Source: Mogibacterium sp.
Lineage (GTDB): Bacteria; Bacillota; Clostridia; Peptostreptococcales; Anaerovoracaceae
Length of the DNA stretch: 64,000 nucleotides
Assembly (NCBI GenBank): GCA_017512145.1
Contig: JAFWHB010000005.1
Location: 1 to 64,000 of the forward strand
Reading direction: 5' to 3'
The position numbers and the translations under genes are program-made. The notes under the pieces are model-generated. The model was not told the DNA's origin and searched no databases. It saw only the letters and a list, made by a program, of their open reading frames with translations. Positions 45,857-53,438 of this stretch are shown in pieces. The stretch's first letter is position 1; each line of letters opens with the position of its first letter.

Positions 45857-46237
45857 TTATCTCATACCCATCATCATGCCCAGCACGAAAGGTATGAGCC
45901 ATATGATCCATACTATTAAGCTGAATCTGTGGAAGGTGTGCATCGCCTTTTCATCCTTGCGGACCAGCACTACAGTCGCCCATACTGCATGGATCATCAT
46001 GAGTATTATGGCTATCATTCCTGTAATACCATGAGCGCTCATCAGGCCTCCGCCTGATCCGTCGGCAAGCTGCGACATCATCGCAGTGCCGGCTGTATCC
46101 ATGCAAAGTCCGAGCCAGAAGAATGCGAGATGCACCGGCTTCAGCACTTTGGCTCTGTGCTCAGACCACACGCCTATCGTATAGAAAATGAGTGCAAGTG
46201 TAATGGCTATGACAGCCTTCATAAGAAGTGGGCTCAT
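45857..46237 (-). CDS. HsmA family (TIGR03987-type) membrane protein
   Basis: 126 residues from the ATG at 46237, with GGAG six bases upstream. Four hydrophobic helices carry family-like motifs: TLALIFYTIGVWSEHRAKVLKPVHLAFFWLGL, then DTAGTAMM and MIHAVWATVVL. The function of this group is not established; conserved histidines and the layout hint at cofactor or metal binding. It is the last gene of the mnmA-hydE-def operon and may be bystander cargo. Confidence 0.8.
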   Translation of the reverse strand: MSPLLMKAVIAITLALIFYTIGVWSEHRAKVLKPVHLAFFWLGLCMDTAGTAMMSQLADGSGGGLMSAHGITGMIAIILMMIHAVWATVVLVRKDEKAMHTFHRFSLIVWIIWLIPFVLGMMMGMR

Positions 46238-46252
46238 ATTATTCTCCAAGGT

Positions 46253-46663
46253 TTAAATTAGTATTCCTTCCAGATGATCGCATTCGTGCTGGATTATCTG
46301 TGCTATATATCCACTGAAATCCTGTGTATGTTCAATGAATTTCTTGTCGAGGTACCTGACAGTGATCTGTTTGTACCTCGTAGTTTTTCTTGTTCCGGGC
46401 AGCGACAGGCATCCTTCTTCTGCCTCATATGGTTCAGACTTTGCTGTGATCACAGGATTGATCATAACGAGATCTGCAAAGCCTGTAGCTACGATTATGA
46501 TCTTCTTCCTATATCCGATCATATTTGCGGCCATGCCAACACAGCGCTCACGGTTTGCTTTGAGTGTGTCTTCAAGATCCTGCGCTACCGGAAGGTCGAT
46601 CTTAGTAGCTTCTTCGGATTTCTGATTCAGAAAGAATGCGTCCCTTACTATTGGTTTAATCAT
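46253..46663 (-). CDS. def: Peptide deformylase, AANMIG subfamily
   Basis: 136 residues, a short deformylase. Metal ligands are C85 in EGCLSLPG (motif 2) and H126 and H130 in QHECDHLEG (motif 3), with catalytic E127. Motif 1, normally GxGxAAPQ, reads VGMAANMIG (42-50), so the oxyanion-hole glutamine is replaced by methionine. I recall this variant as a recurring subfamily of Firmicutes deformylases, usually an extra copy. Activity on formyl-methionine is therefore plausible but could be reduced. It lies 22 bases after hydE. Confidence 0.88.
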   Translation of the reverse strand: MIKPIVRDAFFLNQKSEEATKIDLPVAQDLEDTLKANRERCVGMAANMIGYRKKIIIVATGFADLVMINPVITAKSEPYEAEEGCLSLPGTRKTTRYKQITVRYLDKKFIEHTQDFSGYIAQIIQHECDHLEGILI

Positions 46664-46685
46664 TTATTCAGGCAAAGCCTCCTAT

Positions 46686-47744
46686 CTATTTTCTGACCCA
46701 GTCTGCATGGTCACCGCGCGAAGATACGGCTCTGTAACCTATGCGTGCGATCCGTCCTTCGAGACATGCGTGGCATTCCGCTGCCTCCTCGCCGGTGCAG
46801 ATCTTGCCGTCATACAGAAGGTATTTCTGTCTCACATCCTTAGGTGACAGACTCGGCATTATAACGTTAGCACCATGTCTTATGCCTTCTTCTCTGCCGA
46901 GAGGATTGATAGTTCCGAGTGCAGTCGTTGCCGGCAGGAGAACTCTCGGGAACATCAGCCTGAGAATTGCCAGGCAGTACAAAGTCTCCTCGTAGCTGCC
47001 ATCCGGCATATCCCTGAACGGTGTATCCTTATGGTGAATGAAAGGACCGATGCCTATCATATGAGGATCGAGTTCCCTGAGATATTCAAAGTCTTCAGCC
47101 AGATAGTCATATGTCTGGTAAGGAGATCCAACCATGAACCCGGCACCGATCTGAAAACCTATATCCTTGAGATCTCTGAGGCATCTCTTGCGGTTCTCTA
47201 TCGTAAGCTCTGCCGGATGCAGCATAGCATAATGTTCCGGCGAAGAGGTCTCATGCCTCAGAAGATAACGGTCAGCACCCGCCTCGTAGTATTTCTCATA
47301 TGTCTCCCTCGAACGTTCGCCGACAGACAGAGTCACAGCACAATCGGGATGCTGTTTCTTGATCTGGCGGATAAGCTCGCAGAAATCATCATCCTTATAT
47401 GTCATGTCCTCACCGCCCTGCAGTACGAAGGTTCTGAGGCCAAATCCATAACCGATATCGCAGCATTCCAGTATCTCCTCCGTAGTGAGGCGGTATCTCT
47501 CGGCTTTGTCATTTGATCTCCTGATGCCGCAGTACAGGCAGTCATTCCTGCAGTAATTCGTGAACTCGATCAGTCCGCGCAGATAGATGTCGTGACCATA
47601 GTTTGCAACAGCCGTCTCCTGCGCCAGAGCCCGCATGTACTCACTGTCCTCAGGGTTGCGCTCTGTGAACATGCGAACGAACTCATCATGAGTCAGGGTC
47701 CGTTCAACTTGTAATTTGTCTATAAGTGGTCTTAGAGTGCCCAT
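46686..47744 (-). CDS. hydE: [FeFe]-hydrogenase H-cluster radical SAM maturase HydE
   Basis: 352 residues. The radical SAM cluster motif is C65, C69, C72 in NYCRNDCLYCGIRRSN. LQGGEDMTY, the LRHETSSPEHYAMLHP block and IGIGPFIHHKDTPFRD are typical of HydE rather than of PylB or BioB. HydE helps to build the azadithiolate bridge of the hydrogenase 2Fe subcluster from the HydG product. HydF, HydG and the hydrogenase are outside the window. It is in one operon with mnmA and def, an odd set. Confidence 0.93.
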   Translation of the reverse strand: MGTLRPLIDKLQVERTLTHDEFVRMFTERNPEDSEYMRALAQETAVANYGHDIYLRGLIEFTNYCRNDCLYCGIRRSNDKAERYRLTTEEILECCDIGYGFGLRTFVLQGGEDMTYKDDDFCELIRQIKKQHPDCAVTLSVGERSRETYEKYYEAGADRYLLRHETSSPEHYAMLHPAELTIENRKRCLRDLKDIGFQIGAGFMVGSPYQTYDYLAEDFEYLRELDPHMIGIGPFIHHKDTPFRDMPDGSYEETLYCLAILRLMFPRVLLPATTALGTINPLGREEGIRHGANVIMPSLSPKDVRQKYLLYDGKICTGEEAAECHACLEGRIARIGYRAVSSRGDHADWVRK

Positions 47745-47758
47745 TTTTTAAATCCCTC

Positions 47759-48847
47759 TTATCTGATGATTCCTCCGCCGAGCACGTACTCGCCGTCATA
47801 TACAACTACTGACTGTCCGCGTGTGATCGCTCTCTGCGGCTCATCGAATATGATCCTGACCGAGTCTTCCGAAATCGGAATTACCGTCGCCGGAGCCTCA
47901 TGATGTCTGTACCGGATCCTCGCTGATGCCCTTACATCGCCGGATGGTGCAGCCATTGAGACCCAGTTAAAGCTCTCAGCCGTAAGTTCTCTTGTAAATA
48001 GCTCTTCGTTGTCTCCGAGGATAACACGGTTCCTGTCAGTGTCAAGTTCCAGAACATATGCAGGCTTCTTAAGAGCCAGCCCGAGGCCCTTACGCTGACC
48101 GATGGTGTAGTTGATGATGCCCTTGTGTCTGCCCATCACTGTGCCGTCGGTACTGACAAAATCCCCCGGCGGATAGTCATGTCCTGTGTATCCGCAGATG
48201 AAAGCTGCATAATCACCGCCAGGAACGAAGCAAATATCCTGGCTCTCCCTCTTCTTTGCTGTAACAAGATCGAGAGACCCAGCTATCTCCCTGACTTCCT
48301 GCTTGGTCATGTTGCCGAGCGGGAAGAGCGTGCGCGAGAGCTGCTCCTGAGTCAGATCATACAGGAAATAGCTCTGGTCTTTGCCAGGATCAGCGCCCTT
48401 GCGAAGCATGAATCTCCCCGATGGAGACTTCTCGATAACAGCATAATGACCGGTTGCGATGCTGAGAGTGGACTCTTCATTCCCTTCAAGAAGGTCACTT
48501 GCGCTCAGTTCATACAGCCTGTCGAACTTCAGGTACTTGTTGCAGGCGACACACGGATTAGGAGTCGCGCCATGCTCATATGCGCTGACAAATCGGTCTA
48601 TTACTTCGCGCCTGAAATCAGGCCGCATGTCGTATACAACATAGCTTATGCCAAGCTTATTGGCAACCGCACATGCATCCTCTATGCTGCTGAGAGAGCA
48701 GCACGTCTTGTCTGTGATGCCTATGGTCTCGTTATCAAATAATCTCATTGTGGCACCAGTCACTTCATAGCCCGCTTCACGCACCAGGTACGCAGCGACA
48801 CTTGAGTCTACGCCACCACTCATGCCAACAAGAGCCTGTTTTGTCAT
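47759..48847 (-). CDS. mnmA: tRNA-specific 2-thiouridylase MnmA
   Basis: 362 residues from the ATG at 48847, with GGAG seven bases upstream; a TTG four codons earlier is rejected. The PP-loop is GMSGGVDSSVAAY. The first catalytic cysteine lies in TPNPCVACNKYLKF and the second in FICGYTGHDYPPG. It puts the sulfur of 2-thiouridine at position 34 of tRNA for Lys, Glu and Gln, drawing sulfur from a cysteine desulfurase. The TusA-like protein near 8.5 kb belongs to the same broad sulfur-transfer chemistry, but a link is not shown. Confidence 0.96.
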   Translation of the reverse strand: MTKQALVGMSGGVDSSVAAYLVREAGYEVTGATMRLFDNETIGITDKTCCSLSSIEDACAVANKLGISYVVYDMRPDFRREVIDRFVSAYEHGATPNPCVACNKYLKFDRLYELSASDLLEGNEESTLSIATGHYAVIEKSPSGRFMLRKGADPGKDQSYFLYDLTQEQLSRTLFPLGNMTKQEVREIAGSLDLVTAKKRESQDICFVPGGDYAAFICGYTGHDYPPGDFVSTDGTVMGRHKGIINYTIGQRKGLGLALKKPAYVLELDTDRNRVILGDNEELFTRELTAESFNWVSMAAPSGDVRASARIRYRHHEAPATVIPISEDSVRIIFDEPQRAITRGQSVVVYDGEYVLGGGIIR

Positions 48848-49024
48848 GTTGTTCTCCAATTCTTGCTTTCCTCTCTTATACCGATAGCATAATTCTACTA
48901 TTTGTTATCTTTTCTGTATAGGTCAATCTTTCCAAACCCTTTTAATGCTATACTTGGATTATAGCAAGGATATCGTGTATATAAGTAGTACTAACGAACG
49001 GACCCGTCATCAAGGAGAATTAAA

Positions 49025-50533
49025 ATGGAACACATTAGTGAACAATATGTTATGACTTTCGGATCCGAGGTCAGCAAATGCTTACTTTGTCTTGATCCGC
49101 CTTGTACAAAAGCCTGCCCGCAGCACACTGATACGGGCAAAGTTCTAAGATCTCTGTATTTCAGGAATTATATCGGTGCGGTCAAGAATCTTGACTGCGA
49201 CTGCACATATTGCAATTCTCCATGCGAGCAAGCCTGCCTCCTGAGTGAGTCTACTTTTCCAGTCGACATCCGTGAGGTCTTCATGCAGGTAAAACAGGCT
49301 GCTCCGAGTCTTCCGGAAAACAAACTCGATCAGGTGGATCTGACCGCAGAGATATGCGGCATAAAGCTTGAGAATCCATTCCTCCTGTCATCTTCAGTTG
49401 TCTCAAGTTCGTACGACATGTGCAAACGAGCCTTTGAAGCTGGATGGGCCGGAGCATCCTTCAAAACGATCTGCAGCTTTCCGCAGCATGAGACTTCTCC
49501 AAGATTCTCTGCCATCAGCCATCACTCCAACGCCTTCTGCGGGTTCAAGAACATAGAACAACTCTCAGACCACAGCGTTGAAGAGAACATGGAGATATTT
49601 GAAAAACTCAGAGAAGAATTCCCTACCAAAGTAATAGTCGCCTCTATAATGGGACAGAATGAGCAGGAATGGACTGAGCTCGCAGCTAAATGCGAGAAAG
49701 CCGGAGCCTCTGTCATCGAGTGCAATTTCTCATGCCCTAATATGGAAGATGATGATCTTGGCATCACGATCGGCCAATCACCAGAGCTCGTCGAGAGGTT
49801 TACCCGCGCTGCTAAGAGAGGCACAAGCCTGCCAGTACTTGCAAAGCTTACACCTAATATAACTGACATGGTTCCTATTGCGCTTGGGGCAAAGCGCGGA
49901 GGAGCAGATGGTATCTCAGCCATTAATACGATCAATTCAATCACCGGTGTAGATATCGACACTCTCGTTGCAGAACCTGCAGTGCAGGGCAAATCTATTA
50001 TAGGCGGATACTCCGGCAATGCTGTGAAGCCGATAGCTCTCAGATTCATCTCTGATCTCACCAGATGCACCGAGCTTGAAAATATGCACATAAGCGGCAT
50101 GGGCGGTATTGAGACCTGGCGTGATGCTCTTGAGTTCATACTTCTCGGTGCCGGAAGCCTGCAGGTAACTACTGCCGTTATGCAGTACGGATACAGAATC
50201 ATCGAAGATCTGATCGAAGGCCTTGAGGAATATATGAAGAGCAAAGGCATCTCATCTATCCATGATCTCATCGGAAGCGCAGCAGGTACCATTGTGGATC
50301 ACCGCAGCATAGAGAGAGATACAATATTGTATCCGGTATTCAACTATGATCTCTGTATCGGCTGTGGCAGATGCTATATATCCTGCATGGACGGCGGCCA
50401 TCAGGCAATAAAAATCGACCCGGAAACCCGCACACCAATACTTGTAGGCAGCAAGTGCGTAGGCTGTCATCTGTGCAGATTGGTCTGCACGACCAAAGCG
50501 ATCGGAACATCAAAGAAAGTAGTTAAGAAGTGA
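49025..50533 (+). CDS. preA: PreA-like dihydropyrimidine dehydrogenase with N-terminal Fe-S domain
   Basis: 502 residues; AAGGAG lies seven bases before the ATG. The N-terminal 100 residues carry cysteines (CLLCLDPPCTKACP; CDCTYCNSPCEQAC) typical of the GltD/DPD Fe-S domain. Residues about 105-420 are a DHOD-type FMN barrel (ENPFLLSSSVVSS; ECNFSCPN; IGGYSGNAVKPIALRF). The C-terminus has two [4Fe-4S] motifs (CIGCGRCYISC; CVGCHLCRLVC). The active-site loop that holds cysteine in mammalian DPD reads LGITIGQ here, so it differs. No PreT partner is adjacent. The substrate may be a pyrimidine but is not certain. Confidence 0.82.
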   Translation: MEHISEQYVMTFGSEVSKCLLCLDPPCTKACPQHTDTGKVLRSLYFRNYIGAVKNLDCDCTYCNSPCEQACLLSESTFPVDIREVFMQVKQAAPSLPENKLDQVDLTAEICGIKLENPFLLSSSVVSSSYDMCKRAFEAGWAGASFKTICSFPQHETSPRFSAISHHSNAFCGFKNIEQLSDHSVEENMEIFEKLREEFPTKVIVASIMGQNEQEWTELAAKCEKAGASVIECNFSCPNMEDDDLGITIGQSPELVERFTRAAKRGTSLPVLAKLTPNITDMVPIALGAKRGGADGISAINTINSITGVDIDTLVAEPAVQGKSIIGGYSGNAVKPIALRFISDLTRCTELENMHISGMGGIETWRDALEFILLGAGSLQVTTAVMQYGYRIIEDLIEGLEEYMKSKGISSIHDLIGSAAGTIVDHRSIERDTILYPVFNYDLCIGCGRCYISCMDGGHQAIKIDPETRTPILVGSKCVGCHLCRLVCTTKAIGTSKKVVKK

Positions 50534-50540
50534 CATAAAA

Positions 50541-50571
50541 CGGCAGCCGTTTCCGGCTGCCGCACTTTTTT
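50541..50571 (+). terminator. Terminator between preA-like gene and DUF3021 gene
   Basis: CGGCAGCCG (50541-50549) pairs with CGGCTGCCG (50554-50562) around TTTC, then a T-run from 50566. Short T-run on the other strand allows partial bidirectional action. Confidence 0.92.
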
Positions 50572-50585
50572 CACATTTTTGCTAT

Positions 50586-51014
50586 TTATGATATGGCTTT
50601 ATTCTGAAATGCTTTAAGCTGGTCTGTCATCTCCTGAGCTGTTTTCTGATCCATCTTGTATCTGATAAGCACAACCCCTAAATAGATCACCACGACACTG
50701 CCAGCTACTGCAGCAACCTGCATGGCATATCCACTTATGTTTCCTCTGAAAACCATCGCTTCGATTATTGCCACAATGATGATCAGCTGAATGATCTTAT
50801 GTATCAGCGCCTGTCTTACGCTCAGTTCCCTATTAGTATACATGATGAAGCTTGGAATGCAGGCAAGAAAACCGTAGATCAGAGGATAGATCATCACTTC
50901 GTATCCGAATTTCTGATCAGGAGCGAACAGTGAACCGGTCACATACATCGCGACATTGATCAGGACCGTGCTTATAAAGAAATATTTTGCTGTCTCTATT
51001 ATCCTTTCTTTCAT
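50586..51014 (-). CDS. DUF3021 family membrane protein
   Basis: 142 residues with four hydrophobic helices, starting KERIIETAKYFFISTVLINVAMYVTGSLF. DUF3021 proteins are usually encoded next to a LytTR regulator, as here (three bases apart), and are thought to hold that regulator in check at the membrane. That role is inferred from this gene pairing. It is the third gene of a hydrolase-LytTR-DUF3021 operon. Confidence 0.85.
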   Translation of the reverse strand: MKERIIETAKYFFISTVLINVAMYVTGSLFAPDQKFGYEVMIYPLIYGFLACIPSFIMYTNRELSVRQALIHKIIQLIIIVAIIEAMVFRGNISGYAMQVAAVAGSVVVIYLGVVLIRYKMDQKTAQEMTDQLKAFQNKAIS

Positions 51015-51017
51015 TTC

Positions 51018-51455
51018 TTACCTCGAGATTTTTTCCTTGACTTCGGTGACATACTTGCGCGAAATGATGACATCCTCGCCATTCATCAGCTGGCACATGT
51101 ATCTCCCGTTCAGAGCGGGTCTTATGGATTCGACCTTCATAAGATTGACGATCACAGATTTCGATATGCGGACAAATCTGTTCCCGGAGAGAGCTTCCTC
51201 AAGCTCATACAGCCTGAGCCCGGACTCATAGCAAGCCTCCTGCAGATAAATGAAGGTTTTGTTTTCTACAGATTCTGCATAGAATATGTCCGCAAGCGGA
51301 ATGCTGACCTGTGAGTCTCCGTCCTTTCCGTCTATCCTGCCCTGACGCGATTCTATGAAACGTACTATCTCCTTTATATTGGAGTCCACTCTGTGACAGC
51401 CTATTCTTATATACTCTTTCTTATCTTCGCCAATCGTGATTACTTCTATTTCCAT
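51018..51455 (-). CDS. LytTR DNA-binding domain protein
   Basis: 145 residues. The LytTR domain covers about residues 45-143 (IPLADIFYAESVENKTFIYL; LEEALSGNRFVRISKSVIVNLMKVESIRPALNGRYMCQL; VIISRKYV). No receiver domain is present, as in the LytTR regulatory systems paired with DUF3021 membrane proteins. It would bind promoter DNA, probably with control by the membrane partner. Six bases separate it from the hydrolase gene upstream. Confidence 0.92.
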   Translation of the reverse strand: MEIEVITIGEDKKEYIRIGCHRVDSNIKEIVRFIESRQGRIDGKDGDSQVSIPLADIFYAESVENKTFIYLQEACYESGLRLYELEEALSGNRFVRISKSVIVNLMKVESIRPALNGRYMCQLMNGEDVIISRKYVTEVKEKISR

Positions 51456-51461
51456 ATCTCA

Positions 51462-52823
51462 TCAATAGCTTTCTTCTACAAATGTTCCGCTCCCTTTCAG
51501 GTAGTGATCGAAGAATCTGAGGACAAGCGTATTTACCTGATCAATACACACTTCCGGATCGACGTCACCCGTACCAAGAGCCTTAGCTATAAAAGGCGAG
51601 ATGAGAGGCAGATCCGTAAAGTTCATATGACCACTTCCCTTGAAATACGTCGTGTGACCATCGGCCGCATTGTCCATTATAACATTATTCACATAATCCT
51701 TTTGCAGCTTGTATGCTTCCTCGCAGCTTTCCTGATGATTCTGATTCCTTACATCAAGGACAGGTGTTGCATATGGCTCAGTGTTGCATATCTCCTCGCC
51801 GTCTTCGATGCCTAGAACCTCTCCGAACATCGTTCCGTCGAGATCTATGACCGCGGAAACATCGCTTCTTCGCCCGGCGGTAACGGAAGTGGCTCCTCCC
51901 ATTGAGTGTCCGAAGAGTCCGATCTTCTCTGTATCAATGAGCGAGAGTGCGCGGCCGACATCACTGCGGCTTCCGTCGCTACTGAATGCCCATGATCCGT
52001 CAGGTTCTGCCTTGACGGCTGATTTGATCGTATCGAGTACAAAGTTCATATCATCGAGCCGCAGCTTCATCGCTTTGGACATGATATCAAAAGTCGTTTC
52101 CGCGTCATATTCATTGTTCTCGATTTTTATTGCGGACTGTATGAAGCCCATATCCACCGGAACCGTCTTGCCGGCCGAATCAGTCGTAAAGAATGAATGA
52201 TGCGGATGATCAAGTGCGATGACCACGTATCCGTTGCTTGCAAGTTCCATATACGCAGACATATTGCTCTGATAATAACCGAAAGCGCCATGGCTGAAAA
52301 CTACCAGCGGCAGTGAATGAGCTTTTATCGCATCTGTGCTTTCCGGATAGAAGAAATGTACCGGTACCTCGCGGTAAGATCCGTCGTTTTCGAATTCATC
52401 TGCTCTTGATGAATCGATCAGAATTGCCTCAGTCTCCGCTACAGAATATTCACCTGACAGCGGGCGTCCATGGTAATCGGTAAAGATAAAAGCCGGAATC
52501 ATAGCCAGTGAGATAATCAAAATGCCCAGCACCGTTCTTATAACGATCGACGGTTTACCTTTGGCAGTTTCCTTCTTTCTCCTGACGAGCCAAAAGATCG
52601 CGGAAATAATAAGCTGCAGAACAAGGATCACCAGTACTCCTTTGAATCTGAAGCTGAAATCGATTCCCGGCAGCAGCGTCATGACCAGGAATGTCACTAA
52701 TTCGACCGCTGAAACGCAAAGACGGCGCTTCGCCCATTCTCCGCGAGTGATCTTTCCGGACATTGCAAAAGCTGCAAAACCTATCTCTGTCAATATCAAA
52801 ACCAGCAACAACAGCATTTCCAT
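51462..52823 (-). CDS. Membrane-anchored alpha/beta hydrolase (PAF-acetylhydrolase-like)
   Basis: 453 residues. The first 125 residues hold four hydrophobic helices. The catalytic domain follows: LVVFSHGAFGYYQSNMSAYM, a DHPHHSFFT stretch, the nucleophile elbow LFGHSMGGATS and a LDGTMFGE strand with the acid. The layout resembles platelet-activating-factor acetylhydrolase and chlorophyllase-like lipases. The catalytic part probably faces outward. AAAGGAG precedes the ATG. As first gene of the LytTR-DUF3021 operon it may be its regulated product. Confidence 0.85.
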   Translation of the reverse strand: MEMLLLLVLILTEIGFAAFAMSGKITRGEWAKRRLCVSAVELVTFLVMTLLPGIDFSFRFKGVLVILVLQLIISAIFWLVRRKKETAKGKPSIVIRTVLGILIISLAMIPAFIFTDYHGRPLSGEYSVAETEAILIDSSRADEFENDGSYREVPVHFFYPESTDAIKAHSLPLVVFSHGAFGYYQSNMSAYMELASNGYVVIALDHPHHSFFTTDSAGKTVPVDMGFIQSAIKIENNEYDAETTFDIMSKAMKLRLDDMNFVLDTIKSAVKAEPDGSWAFSSDGSRSDVGRALSLIDTEKIGLFGHSMGGATSVTAGRRSDVSAVIDLDGTMFGEVLGIEDGEEICNTEPYATPVLDVRNQNHQESCEEAYKLQKDYVNNVIMDNAADGHTTYFKGSGHMNFTDLPLISPFIAKALGTGDVDPEVCIDQVNTLVLRFFDHYLKGSGTFVEESY

Positions 52824-52884
52824 GATCGGCTCCTTTCAAATGTCTTACTCTGTCTGACTCTATGTGATCTCCCGATTCGAGTGT

Positions 52885-52917
52885 AAAAAAATAAGAGGCT
52901 TCTCTTCAATAGCCTCT
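52885..52917 (-). terminator. Strong terminator upstream of the hydrolase operon
   Basis: AGAGGCT (52894-52900) pairs with AGCCTCT (52911-52917); on the minus strand the stem is followed by TTA and seven T (52891-52885). It sits between the tmRNA terminator and the hydrolase start, so a short transcript from the interval would end here. Confidence 0.8.
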
Positions 52918-52918
52918 A

Positions 52919-52950
52919 CGGTAAGATGCATTTTAAGCCGGTAAGATGCA
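52919..52950. repeat. 12-base direct repeat with 20-base period
   Basis: CGGTAAGATGCA occurs at 52919-52930 and at 52939-52950, exactly two helical turns apart and next to the terminator. Its role is unknown; an operator is possible. Confidence 0.7.
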
Positions 52951-53012
52951 AAACTCCTTGCAAACATCAGCAGTATGCGTACCATAGTCAAAGGTTATTT
53001 TCGAGTACGAAA

Positions 53013-53043
53013 AAAGCCTGAAATCGTTGAAATTTCAGGCTTT
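53013..53043 (-). terminator. tmRNA terminator
   Basis: AAAGCCTGAAAT (53013-53024) pairs perfectly with ATTTCAGGCTTT (53032-53043); on the minus strand it ends in a run of T. It begins six bases after the tmRNA 3' end. Confidence 0.9.
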
Positions 53044-53048
53044 ATAGC

Positions 53049-53402
53049 TGGTGGAGACGGTGGGAGTCGAACCCACGTCCAAGAGTATTTCCGGACGACT
53101 TTCTACATGCTTATCTGTGTTTTTGATTTTGCCTTGTGAGCGTCACACAGCAGACTATCACAAGACTATCCCGCTTGGTCCTCTTACGCTAGCAGGAGGT
53201 TACGTAAGAGTTTTCCTGCATGCATGACGCCGGGATTCCGGTCTGCAGGTGAACCGGAGCCGACGCGCGGTGCTGAACTATGCAGCGAGTGCGAAATTGT
53301 TGTTTGTTTTTGCGTTTCTTTTTAACGGGTACTTTTTACGTGGATCACCGCCACGGCATGCTTATCTTCGTTCCACACACCTGTCGAAACCAGTACATCC
53401 CC
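53049..53402 (-). ncRNA. ssrA: Transfer-messenger RNA (tmRNA)
   Basis: About 354 bases. The 5' end GGGGATG (53402) pairs with CGTCTCC near the 3' end to form the acceptor stem, with CCA encoded at 53051-53049. The T-arm GGGTTCGACTCCCAC and the early GTACTGGTTTCGACAGG are typical. The tag reading frame starts with GCA (53313-53311) and gives AKTNNNFALAA then TAG (53280-53278); ALAA at the end is the usual protease signal. It rescues stalled ribosomes together with SmpB, encoded 3.6 kb away. A weak promoter TTGCAG-16-TGCAAT precedes it. Confidence 0.95.
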
Positions 53403-53438
53403 TTAATTGCAGCCAGCGAAGTGCTGACTGCAAGTGTA

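Noticed and set aside
52860..52985. 41-codon minus-strand frame starting MVRILLMFAR between tmRNA and the hydrolase gene.
   Set aside because: No ribosome binding site; it runs through the terminator at 52885-52917. Could be a leader peptide but evidence is too thin.
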